64,000 bases of DNA from Clostridia bacterium (lineage in GTDB: Bacteria > Bacillota > Clostridia > Christensenellales > CAG-138). Every line of letters starts with the position of its first letter. Within the stretch, counting starts at the first letter, position 1. The notes under the pieces are model-generated. The model had not been told where the DNA came from and ran no database searches. It saw only the letters and a program-made list of their open reading frames with translations. This document shows positions 26,282 through 33,594 of this stretch, piece after piece. The DNA is taken from assembly GCA_016293975.1 (NCBI GenBank), contig JAEDCW010000001.1, positions 1 to 64,000 on the forward strand. The letters run 5' to 3'. Made by a program: the position numbers and the translations under genes.

Positions 26282-26800
26282 TTATCGGGTGCAGATTTCG
26301 TCCGCAGCCGTCCTTTTCCACGTCTCTATGCGATAGCACACGTCCTCACACGAAAACTCCTCAGAACATTCTGTAAGCGTCCACCCATCGTCTGCATCCA
26401 GCTTCGGGAAAAAAGCATCCGCCGACTTTGTGCAGAGCCATCTCGTCAGGTCGCACTCATCGCAGTATGGTAGCAGCTGCTCATACACGCTCTGTCCGCC
26501 TATTACCCATATATCGCGGTCGCTGTAATCACTGAGCACGGGCATAAGCTCCTCGACAGACCCGACCACGATTGCGTCGTCGTCTATACCCTTGCCGTTA
26601 TGCGTGAGCACAATATTCACCCTGCCCGGCAGAGGCTTTTGGTTTGGCATAGTCATAAATGTCCTGCGTCCCATAATCACAACGCCGCCCATAGTAAGCC
26701 TTCGGAAGCGCTTCATATCGTCTTTGCACCTTATAAGAAGCTCGCCGCCGTTGCCTATTGCGTTATTCTCGTCGACCGAGGCTATCATCTTCATTCTCAT
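26282..26800 (-). CDS. dfrA: Dihydrofolate reductase
   Basis: Reduces dihydrofolate to tetrahydrofolate with NADPH, restoring the cofactor used up by ThyA. 172 residues. The N-terminal IASVDENNAIGNGGELL, then VIMGRRTFMTMP and the later WVIGGQSVYEQLLPY are standard DHFR segments, with the NADPH-binding GG and substrate-site residues in place. Its ATG overlaps the thyA stop by four bases, the usual thyA-dfrA pairing. It is the last gene of a four-gene minus-strand operon. Confidence 0.95.
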   Translation of the reverse strand: MRMKMIASVDENNAIGNGGELLIRCKDDMKRFRRLTMGGVVIMGRRTFMTMPNQKPLPGRVNIVLTHNGKGIDDDAIVVGSVEELMPVLSDYSDRDIWVIGGQSVYEQLLPYCDECDLTRWLCTKSADAFFPKLDADDGWTLTECSEEFSCEDVCYRIETWKRTAADEICTR

Positions 26801-27627
26801 ATCGCCACCGGTATCTTTGTGTCGAATTTGTGGGGTTTATAGCCCTCAAGCCTGAGGCTGTCCGACTTAAACTCATAGAATTCGTGTATGTTCTCGTCTA
26901 TAACGAGCTTAGGCGCATCTTTCGGCTCTCTCACGATAAGCTCACGAATTATGGGGATATGCCGGTCGTATATATGTGCGTCCGCTATGCAGTGAACGAG
27001 CTCGCCCGCCTTGAGTCCGCTGACCTGGGCCAACATATGTACGAGTGCGGCGTATTGGCATACATTCCAGTTGTTAGCCGTCAGCATATCCTGTGACCTC
27101 TGGTTGAGTATCGCGTTGAGCTTGTCCCCCGTCACATTAAACGTCATAGAGTATGCGCAGGGATACAGATTCATCTCCGAAAGATCCGCATGTACATAGA
27201 TATTCGTCATTATCCTGCGGCTTTGAGGATTATACTTGAGGTCGTAGAGCACCCTGTCTACTTGGTCAAACATTCCCTCCTTGTATTTGTGCTTGACACC
27301 GAGCTGATAGCCGTAAGCCTTACCTATTGAGCCGTCCTCGTCTGCCCACTGGTCCCATATGCCGCTTGCAAGCTCATGTACGTTGTTCGATTTCTTCTGC
27401 CATATCCAAAGCAACTCATCGAGTGCGCTCTTAAAGTATGTGCGTCTGAGCGTGAGTATGGGAAACTCCTCAGACAAGTCATATCTGTTTACGATTCCGA
27501 ATGTCTTTATCGTATGTGCGGGCGCCCCGTCGTCCCACTTGGGTCTCACGTCGAGATGCTCGTCGGAAAAACCCTCGTTCAGAATTTTCTTGCAGTTCTC
27601 AATAAACAGCATGTCCGCTCTACTCAT
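26797..27627 (-). CDS. thyA: Thymidylate synthase ThyA (divergent form)
   Basis: Methylates dUMP to dTMP using methylene-tetrahydrofolate. 276 residues. Recognisable parts are the N-terminal region with FGIVNRYDLSEEFPILT, the WDQWAD segment, QRSQDML (phosphate-binding Arg and Ser) and DAHIYDRH near the C-terminus. The nucleophile region reads YPCAYSM instead of the classic PPCH, so the residue after the Cys differs from E. coli type enzymes. Other anaerobic Firmicutes have similar ThyA versions. It overlaps the histidine kinase gene by eight bases, which is unusual company for thyA. Confidence 0.92.
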   Translation of the reverse strand: MSRADMLFIENCKKILNEGFSDEHLDVRPKWDDGAPAHTIKTFGIVNRYDLSEEFPILTLRRTYFKSALDELLWIWQKKSNNVHELASGIWDQWADEDGSIGKAYGYQLGVKHKYKEGMFDQVDRVLYDLKYNPQSRRIMTNIYVHADLSEMNLYPCAYSMTFNVTGDKLNAILNQRSQDMLTANNWNVCQYAALVHMLAQVSGLKAGELVHCIADAHIYDRHIPIIRELIVREPKDAPKLVIDENIHEFYEFKSDSLRLEGYKPHKFDTKIPVAI

Positions 27628-28609
27628 AATCCGTCGCTCCCTTGCTCTCGTTAAAATTAATAGTGATCAGTGTACATTTGCCCTCTTCACTGTCTATGCT
27701 AATTCTCGCGCCGTGCTGTTCTGCAACGTGCTTGACTATGGCAAGTCCAAGCCCCGTCCCGCCCGTAGCCTTAGAGCGGCTCTTATCGACCCTATAGAAG
27801 CGCTCAAATATGCGGTCAAAGTGCTGACTCGGTATGCCTATGCCTGTGTCGCGCACGCTAAGCACCCCGTCACCAACGGTAACCGTTATGCTGCCCCCGT
27901 TTCTGTTGTAGCGTATGGCGTTGTCCATTAGATTAAACACGAGCTCCGTAAGCAGACTGTGGTTTCCCTGCACAACACAGTTTCCCCCGACTATGTTTAT
28001 GTCGATGTCGTTCTCTGCCGCACTGTTATATAGTATCTCGGAGCACTCAGTCACGATGTCTTTCAAGTCCACAGGCTCCATGCTCTCCGCCTTATCCGTC
28101 TCGTCAAGCTCGGAAAGCTTAATTATGTCGCTTATGAGCGTGAGCAGTCGCCTCGCTTCCTTTTGTATCCTGTGTGCAAAGTCGGAGACGTCGTCCGGCT
28201 TCGCCATGCCCGTAGCTATCATCTCCGCATAGCCCGATATCGACGTAAGCGGCGTCTTGAGTTCATGCGATACATTGGCGGTAAACTCCTGCTTAATGTG
28301 CTCCTGAGAAAGTATCCTTGCCTTCTGTTCGGTAAGCTTCTTTGCTATACTCTCGAGTTCCTCGTATCTCATGCTCGACGCAGCATACGCTGTGTCATCA
28401 CTCGTCAGCATTGACAGCTCCCTCATCATGCGCCTCGATACGGCTGTTGAAGCCGCCACACCCAATGCACAGACCGCTACGAGCGCACAAACGAGTATGA
28501 TAATCTGTAGATACATTTCCATCCCCGAAACAGCGAAACTCACCCCTATTGCTGTGAGAAATGCAACCGCCGCAGTGACGGCAGTTATTTGCATAAGCGC
28601 CTTTTTCAC
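27620..28609 (-). CDS. Sensor histidine kinase (PhoR/WalK type)
   Basis: 329 residues from a GTG at 28609 that has GAGGTGG six bases upstream; a longer frame reaching 28750 lies inside the regulator gene and is not protein-like. Two membrane helices (about 7-29 and 33-53) enclose almost no outer loop, so it probably senses within the membrane or through a partner. The H-box SHELKTPLTS has its phospho-acceptor at His115. The ATPase part has the N-box DNAIRYN, then DTGIGIP and GGTGLGLAIVKH. It pairs with the response regulator 11 bases upstream and overlaps thyA downstream. Signal unknown. Confidence 0.92.
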   Translation of the reverse strand: MKKALMQITAVTAAVAFLTAIGVSFAVSGMEMYLQIIILVCALVAVCALGVAASTAVSRRMMRELSMLTSDDTAYAASSMRYEELESIAKKLTEQKARILSQEHIKQEFTANVSHELKTPLTSISGYAEMIATGMAKPDDVSDFAHRIQKEARRLLTLISDIIKLSELDETDKAESMEPVDLKDIVTECSEILYNSAAENDIDINIVGGNCVVQGNHSLLTELVFNLMDNAIRYNRNGGSITVTVGDGVLSVRDTGIGIPSQHFDRIFERFYRVDKSRSKATGGTGLGLAIVKHVAEQHGARISIDSEEGKCTLITINFNESKGATDYE

Positions 28610-28620
28610 AGTTTTCCACC

Positions 28621-29289
28621 TCAGCCGTCCAGCTTGTATCCGACATTTCTTACGGTAACTATCTGCGCTCCGCTGTCCCCGAGCTTCTGTCTGAGCGTCT
28701 TTATGTGCATATCGACGGTCCTCGTCTCGCCTATGTAGTCGTAGCCCCAAACCGCACCCAATAGCTTCTCTCTTGTCAATACCACGCCCCTGTTTATTAG
28801 CATATGCCTTAAAAGCTCATACTCCTTGTATGTAAGCTCGACAACGGTCTCTCCCGCCTGTACCCTGCGCTTAGAGTCGTTCATAACTATCGTGCCGCAG
28901 GCAATTATTCCGTCATTCTCTTCGGGTGCCGCACGTCTTAAAAGTGCCTTGACACGCGAAACGAGTTCCATTATTCCGAATGGCTTGGTTATATAGTCGT
29001 CCGCACCCATATCGAGACCCCTAACTTTATCTATCTCCGTGGTCTTAGCTGTAACCATAATAATCGGTATGCGCTTTGTGCGCTCCGATGCGCGAAGCCT
29101 CCTCAGTATGGAAAGACCGTCCTCCCCCGGGAGCATTATGTCGAGCAGTATGAGGTCGGGCGTCTCCCTTGTAAGAGCCTCGGCTAGCCCCGAGCCGTCC
29201 GAGAGCGCGAGAATGTCAAAGCCGCTGTTTCTAAGCGCATAGCTTTCCATTTCACGGATGTCGGTATCGTCCTCAATTATGTAAATCAT
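28621..29289 (-). CDS. OmpR/PhoB-family response regulator
   Basis: 222 residues from the ATG at 29289, which follows a GGGGG five bases upstream; an in-frame ATG 15 bases earlier is less well placed. The receiver has acidic residues at 7-8, phospho-acceptor Asp50 (LILLDIMLPGEDG) and the conserved Lys in VTAKTT. The C-terminal winged helix has the standard ELTYKEYELLRHML and TVDMHIKTLRQKLGD of DNA-binding OmpR proteins. First gene of the operon with the kinase, thyA and dfrA. Confidence 0.95.
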   Translation of the reverse strand: MIYIIEDDTDIREMESYALRNSGFDILALSDGSGLAEALTRETPDLILLDIMLPGEDGLSILRRLRASERTKRIPIIMVTAKTTEIDKVRGLDMGADDYITKPFGIMELVSRVKALLRRAAPEENDGIIACGTIVMNDSKRRVQAGETVVELTYKEYELLRHMLINRGVVLTREKLLGAVWGYDYIGETRTVDMHIKTLRQKLGDSGAQIVTVRNVGYKLDG

Positions 29290-29454
29290 GCGAACCCCCA
29301 TCAATATACGTCAATGTATTTTAACATAACGCACGGTTATTTACACATGATGTGCCATATTTTGTTTTATACAGAATAAGACAGAGGTCGCGCTAATATA
29401 ATCAGATATGGCATCGTTGTGCCTAATAACGAAACCTATCGAAAGGACTCTGCC

Positions 29455-30255
29455 ATGAATCACTCTGTATCTGTAAGACTTGTATCCGCACTCGCTGTAA
29501 TCGTCGTCTTATGCTCATACTTTATCGGCTGTGAGGCATTTCCTCCAAACGCAAGACCGTCAGACCCGGCTCAACCGTCAGAACCCACGCCCTCACCCGT
29601 GCAGTCAAACGGCAAAACCATAGTAATTGACGCAGGGCATGGCGCGCCCGACGGAGGTGCGACCGGAAAGAACACGGGCGTAATCGAGTCCACGCTTAAC
29701 CTCAAGGTGGCGTATCTGCTTAAGGCGGAGCTCGAAATGCTCGGCTACAACGTAGTTATGACAAGGACGGATGACAACGCGCTTGCCGAAAAAAAAAGAG
29801 CCGATATGGCAGAAAGGCTCAGGATAATGAACGGCTCCTCCGCGGATATGGTGGTAAGCGTCCATATGAACGAGTTTACAGACAGCGCCGTGAATGGTCC
29901 TATGGTGTTCTATCACAAGAATTCGCCCGAGGCGCAGAAGCTCGCTAAGTTTGTCATAGATGGCTTATGCGACTCCGTAGGAAGGCCCCGCAGGCACGCA
30001 AACTCCGGTAACTATTACGTCATAAGGGAAAGCACTCCTGTAGCCATAATAGCTGAGTGCGGCTTTCTCTCAAACCCCGAAGAGGAGGTGCGCCTGCAGG
30101 ATGCGGCATATCAAAACCTGTTGGCAAAAGGCATAGCCGCAGGCATTCAGGCGTACTTCATGTCGCTAGCCTCCCCCTCTCCCACAGACATGCAGGATCT
30201 GTCAAACCCCAACGGCACACCTTCAGTATCACCTAACACTTCACCTGCGGCTTGA
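29455..30255 (+). CDS. N-acetylmuramoyl-L-alanine amidase lipoprotein (Amidase_3, CwlD-like)
   Basis: Zinc enzyme that cuts the bond between the glycan and the stem peptide of peptidoglycan. 266 residues from the ATG with an AAAGGA site. The N-terminus is a lipoprotein signal with lipobox FIGC, then a Pro/Ser/Thr linker and the Amidase_3 domain: zinc-binding His in IDAGHGAPDGG, a conserved Glu in VIESTLN, a second His in VVSVHMNEF and the catalytic Glu in AECGFLSN. A short Pro/Ser-rich tail ends it. CwlD makes muramic-lactam in spore cortex, so a sporulation role is possible, but the lipobox also fits general wall turnover. Confidence 0.9.
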   Translation: MNHSVSVRLVSALAVIVVLCSYFIGCEAFPPNARPSDPAQPSEPTPSPVQSNGKTIVIDAGHGAPDGGATGKNTGVIESTLNLKVAYLLKAELEMLGYNVVMTRTDDNALAEKKRADMAERLRIMNGSSADMVVSVHMNEFTDSAVNGPMVFYHKNSPEAQKLAKFVIDGLCDSVGRPRRHANSGNYYVIRESTPVAIIAECGFLSNPEEEVRLQDAAYQNLLAKGIAAGIQAYFMSLASPSPTDMQDLSNPNGTPSVSPNTSPAA

Positions 30256-30264
30256 GGCATACGG

Positions 30265-30489
30265 TTAATCCAAGTATCCCGGGGTCTCCCCCTCGAATAT
30301 GACCTTGAGAGTGTCCGCGGTATCCTCTCTTTGGTCATAGCAATAACTCAGATACAGCTTGGCGGCAGCAATTCTGTCTGCCGCCTTTTGCGTATCGTCC
30401 ATACAAAGCTTTATGAGCGCGTTGAATATGCGCTCCGCTTTTCTGCTCTTACGCGTTTTTTTTAAACATTCTGTGACAGTTTGTGACAT
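30265..30489 (-). CDS. Small helical protein of unknown function (74 aa)
   Basis: 74 residues, basic at the N-terminus and helical in the middle, ending in an acidic KVIFEGETPGYLD. A good AGGAGT five bases before the ATG supports it as real. It is divergent from the lipoprotein gene and convergent with the amidase gene. The composition and the 'VIFEGE' type ending recall small terminase subunits or phage DNA-packaging helpers, and a terminase and portal gene lie 2-4 kb away on the same strand, but this link is only an inference. Confidence 0.6.
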   Translation of the reverse strand: MSQTVTECLKKTRKSRKAERIFNALIKLCMDDTQKAADRIAAAKLYLSYCYDQREDTADTLKVIFEGETPGYLD

Positions 30490-30491
30490 TT

Positions 30492-30520
30492 TTTACTCCT
30501 ATTCGTATTTATGTTATAAT
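30492..30520 (+). promoter_or_regulatory. Promoter for the lipoprotein gene at 30545
   Basis: TTTACT (30492-30497), 17-base spacer, TATAAT (30515-30520) with TGT before it (extended -10). The -35 lies over the ribosome site of the divergent 74-residue gene. Confidence 0.6.
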
Positions 30521-30544
30521 TAGTGTATTGAATTGGAGGTACAT

Positions 30545-31813
30545 ATGAAGAAAGCACTATGCCTGATTGTTGTGATGCTGCTCCTAAGCTCTTGTGTTAC
30601 GGGAAATGCGGGGCATCCGGATAACATGACCGTTACCCCCAAGCCCACAGAGAGCATACTCCCCGGGACATCTCGGGAGCCTGCGTCACAGCCGAGCGAT
30701 GTAGACTCCTTTTCGCAGACGCTGTACTATCCAGAGGATTCAGATGAGGACACAGCGCAATACAGACTCACCTATTCAATACCCGTTTTTGAAGACTCTA
30801 CCCCCGCGGGCGCTGCGATGAACGAGGCTGTTGCGAGGTACATGGATTCATTACTCGTTTTGGTATCGCAGGAAAGAGTGCCGCGGGCCGACAGAGCCGA
30901 CGGCGAACCTCTACCCTATACCGATGTAAGTTATGAGCTGAGCTATGCGCGCGGCTACACCAATGTAATATTCAACTCAATAAGTTCATACGGCGTCGGG
31001 GAAGAACTCGGCATAAGTACGCTCGTACTCGATGGGCGCGGCAATGAGCGTCCCCTCCAATACGTAAGCGGCGTGTATTCGGGCGAAAACAACGTGGCGC
31101 AGGCGATACTCTCCGATGTTGCGAGTGCAGTCGACGGCAACTACTTCCACGATGTAACGATAGAGAGTGTTTTGCGTGCTATCGACCTCTATAACGGATA
31201 TACCGTAGAGGATTTCGGTTACAGGATATATGTCCTTCCTGCGAGCCTTGCACCCGAATCGGAAGGTATACTGTCATTTGACGTAACTACCGCTGAAGCC
31301 GCTCCGGGCTTTGTGGGCGACGTAATATCGGTCGATGCGTTCTATGCGCTTTTGCCGAGGCTCAACTCGTTGGCAACCGCACTCGCCGTTAACTACGAGA
31401 GCTATACCGATGGCATGATATCTCCCTATGCCGCAACCATATACGCCTGCATACGATTAATTGATGAAAACCCCGGAGTTTCAGGTTCTGTTGTGACGAC
31501 CCGAGACGAGCTTATTGAGATCATATCTACCTCTCTGGGCATAGAATCAGAGCTCGATTTGTCCGCATGGGGTATAAAAGAGAATGCCGATAGTCTCTCC
31601 GTCTCCACATCGCACGCGCTCTCCGTGTATGGCGTTGACATAAGCGATGTAACCGCAAGTGACGGCGGTGTTCTTCTGCTTAAAGGTACACTACACTTCG
31701 GCGCTGCCGGTTCCGCCGCTTCGCAAGGCTATGTCTCGACAGTCGAAATCGAGATAATACCGTCTGCGGCCTCCGAATGCGGCTACATCATATCCGCATT
31801 CAAAATTATCTGA
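30545..31813 (+). CDS. Lipoprotein with DUF3298/RsiV-like features
   Basis: 422 residues from the ATG four codons inside the longest frame, placed five bases after GGAGGT. The lipobox is SSC with Cys17, then a Ser/Pro/Thr linker. The body opens with LTYSIPVFEDSTPAG...MNEAVARYMDSLL, a pattern seen in DUF3298/DUF4163 lysozyme-sensing or chitin-deacetylase-associated domains (YxIP..., Asn/Glu helix). I see no enzyme motif. It could be an envelope sensor or wall-binding protein; this assignment is weak. A bidirectional terminator follows. Confidence 0.7.
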   Translation: MKKALCLIVVMLLLSSCVTGNAGHPDNMTVTPKPTESILPGTSREPASQPSDVDSFSQTLYYPEDSDEDTAQYRLTYSIPVFEDSTPAGAAMNEAVARYMDSLLVLVSQERVPRADRADGEPLPYTDVSYELSYARGYTNVIFNSISSYGVGEELGISTLVLDGRGNERPLQYVSGVYSGENNVAQAILSDVASAVDGNYFHDVTIESVLRAIDLYNGYTVEDFGYRIYVLPASLAPESEGILSFDVTTAEAAPGFVGDVISVDAFYALLPRLNSLATALAVNYESYTDGMISPYAATIYACIRLIDENPGVSGSVVTTRDELIEIISTSLGIESELDLSAWGIKENADSLSVSTSHALSVYGVDISDVTASDGGVLLLKGTLHFGAAGSAASQGYVSTVEIEIIPSAASECGYIISAFKII

Positions 31814-31833
31814 CGTGACGATTACAGCAAAAA

Positions 31834-31856
31834 AACGGCAGTTGCAAACTGCCGTT
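31834..31856. terminator. Bidirectional terminator
   Basis: Perfect ten-base-pair stem AACGGCAGTT / AACTGCCGTT with a three-base GCA loop, A-rich on the left and T-rich on the right. It separates the lipoprotein gene from the converging 50-residue gene. Confidence 0.9.
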
Positions 31857-31874
31857 TTAATTTGCGCTTCGTGC

Positions 31875-32027
31875 TTATAGGTCGTCTGCGTCCTGCACGG
31901 GGGCGTCCCAATCTGCCGTAAGCCCCGTATAACTGCCCAGAACATCCGACGGTATCTTTTGCTTGTTTGTAAATGCGCTTCCGTCAGCTTCATTCCTTAC
32001 GTCTTTTGTGTTCTTCTTAAAGTCCAT
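31875..32027 (-). CDS. 50-residue conserved-looking protein after the portal gene
   Basis: Short frame with an excellent AGGGAGGTG ribosome site about six bases before the ATG. The protein begins MDFKKNTKDVRNEADG and ends with an acidic segment, PVQDADDL; it is soluble, mildly acidic and has no cysteine. It lies 43 bases after the portal gene on the same strand and before the shared terminator, so it is probably the last gene of the terminase-portal transcript. I do not recognise the family. The ribosome site and position are the grounds for calling it a gene. Confidence 0.65.
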   Translation of the reverse strand: MDFKKNTKDVRNEADGSAFTNKQKIPSDVLGSYTGLTADWDAPVQDADDL

Positions 32028-32070
32028 GCAGCACCTCCCTTGGGGCTATTATTGGCCGGATTTCCACGTT

Positions 32071-33576
32071 TTATCCATGCAGATTTACCTGTGGATACCC
32101 TAACCTTGCCTGCTTTTTCATAAGCTCCAATGCCTGCTCCTTTGAATCAAACAGCATGAGCTCAAGCCCGACATTCGGCGTCAGCATTCCGAGCTTTACG
32201 AGCTGTATAATGAGTTCGTTGTGCGCAAGCACGCTGAATCTATTCTGCTTCTGTGCCTTTACCGATACACTCATGCCAAGCGGACGCATTGCGCAGTCGC
32301 AACCTTTATGTGCTTCCGTCAAGCCATAAAACTCTATGTGGGCGTCAAGCTCCTGTTCAACCGCCTCGCAGAAAGCATCATGAACGAGCCTGAGTGCCAT
32401 TCTCGAACGCTTGCTTGACATCTCCTGAAGCGCGCTTATCGCGCTTGCCGCCGTGACGCCTGCGGTCGAATTTCCCCGTGAAAACTCGTTTGCGCCTGAT
32501 TCCTCCTTGACAGACTGTCTCATATTGTCTATGTATCCTATGAGATACGAGGGCAGAGGAGCAGTCGAGAACCAGCTGATACCCGAAAGGCTGTCGCCCC
32601 TGTGTACCTCCTTTGACCAGTCGCATAAGTCATCCGTGTCAAAGCCCGATGCGCCCGTTACAAGCAATTTATTGTGCGATGAGAGCAGTGCGTTTTTGAG
32701 TACTATCTGGTCGAGTTTATCCGCAAGCTGCTGTCTGTCCGCAAACATATCCGAAACGGACAGTCCCAAACAACTTCCCTTTTTCGCATAAAGCGGCGTA
32801 ACCACAAACGGGTATTTACCGTGTCTGTAGTAGCCCTGCGGCTTGATATATCTGCTGTCCTCGAGCAACTGACCCCCTGCCAGTTTACACATATGAATTC
32901 TGTATATGTCCTGGCTCTCGTCGTATTCGCGCTCCCAGCATTCGATTAGCAGTATGCGCTCAGCTCCCGTATCCGCATTACCCATGCACAGGTCGTCTGC
33001 GGCGTCGGCGTGCATAAGCGCCTCATGCTTCGGGTAATGCGCCTTGTACCACTCACGAAGCTTGGGCGTGAACTTAAATACCGCACGTGAATCCTGTATG
33101 TCGGTGCAAGTTGGGTCAAACATAATGCTTCTGCAGTCTACATGACGTATGAAGCCTCCGCCCGCTCCATAGCCGTCCCCCAGGTCACAGCCCGTCTCCT
33201 GTATCATGGTACCGCATACGAGCAAATCGTGTATAAGCTCCGCGTATTCTCTTGTATAGCGCGCTCTGTCGTGGTTTTCCCTAACAGCTTTCGTCAACCT
33301 CTCAGCAAGCGCTGTATGTTTGGCGTCGTCTGCCGTTATGACGGCCTCCGGCATTCCATCCATAAGGTCCGCCTTTATGTTCTCTACTGTCGAGAATATT
33401 ATCGGCATAACAGGTCTGGGCTCCTTTGCATCGGTCTGCGGGATATCCCTCCACGAATCTCCGAAATACATTCTCTCACAGCGCTCCATCCTCTGCCATT
33501 CCGACCTGTATGCGTCCGTATACTCGTAAAACAGCTCATAAAGCGCGTCCGCACGCGCTCTTTCATTCTTTGTCAT
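32071..33576 (-). CDS. Phage portal-like protein (P22-type)
   Basis: 501 residues. Layout and motifs fit P22-like portal proteins: an N-terminal WRMERCERMYFGDSW-like helical region with 'NIKADLMDGMPEAVIT', a clip/stem region around residues 225-330 with FVVTPLYA and ADRQQLADKLDQI, and a Gln/Ala-rich C-terminal part (ASAISALQEMSSKRSRMALR). The portal forms the ring through which terminase pumps DNA. No stop or frameshift is seen. It follows the terminase gene by 18 bases, with AAGGAGG overlapping the terminase end. No protease, scaffold, major capsid or tail gene is near, so in a phage sense this is incomplete. Confidence 0.8.
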   Translation of the reverse strand: MTKNERARADALYELFYEYTDAYRSEWQRMERCERMYFGDSWRDIPQTDAKEPRPVMPIIFSTVENIKADLMDGMPEAVITADDAKHTALAERLTKAVRENHDRARYTREYAELIHDLLVCGTMIQETGCDLGDGYGAGGGFIRHVDCRSIMFDPTCTDIQDSRAVFKFTPKLREWYKAHYPKHEALMHADAADDLCMGNADTGAERILLIECWEREYDESQDIYRIHMCKLAGGQLLEDSRYIKPQGYYRHGKYPFVVTPLYAKKGSCLGLSVSDMFADRQQLADKLDQIVLKNALLSSHNKLLVTGASGFDTDDLCDWSKEVHRGDSLSGISWFSTAPLPSYLIGYIDNMRQSVKEESGANEFSRGNSTAGVTAASAISALQEMSSKRSRMALRLVHDAFCEAVEQELDAHIEFYGLTEAHKGCDCAMRPLGMSVSVKAQKQNRFSVLAHNELIIQLVKLGMLTPNVGLELMLFDSKEQALELMKKQARLGYPQVNLHG

Positions 33577-33594
33577 GTCAAAAAGTCCTCCTTA

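Noticed and set aside
26185..26473. Two short plus-strand frames near the dfrA end
   Set aside because: No ribosome site, and they lie partly over dfrA; they look like chance frames.
28610..28750. Longer N-terminus for the histidine kinase
   Set aside because: This part lies inside the response regulator gene and reads as a charged shadow frame; the GTG at 28609 has a good GAGGTGG at proper spacing.
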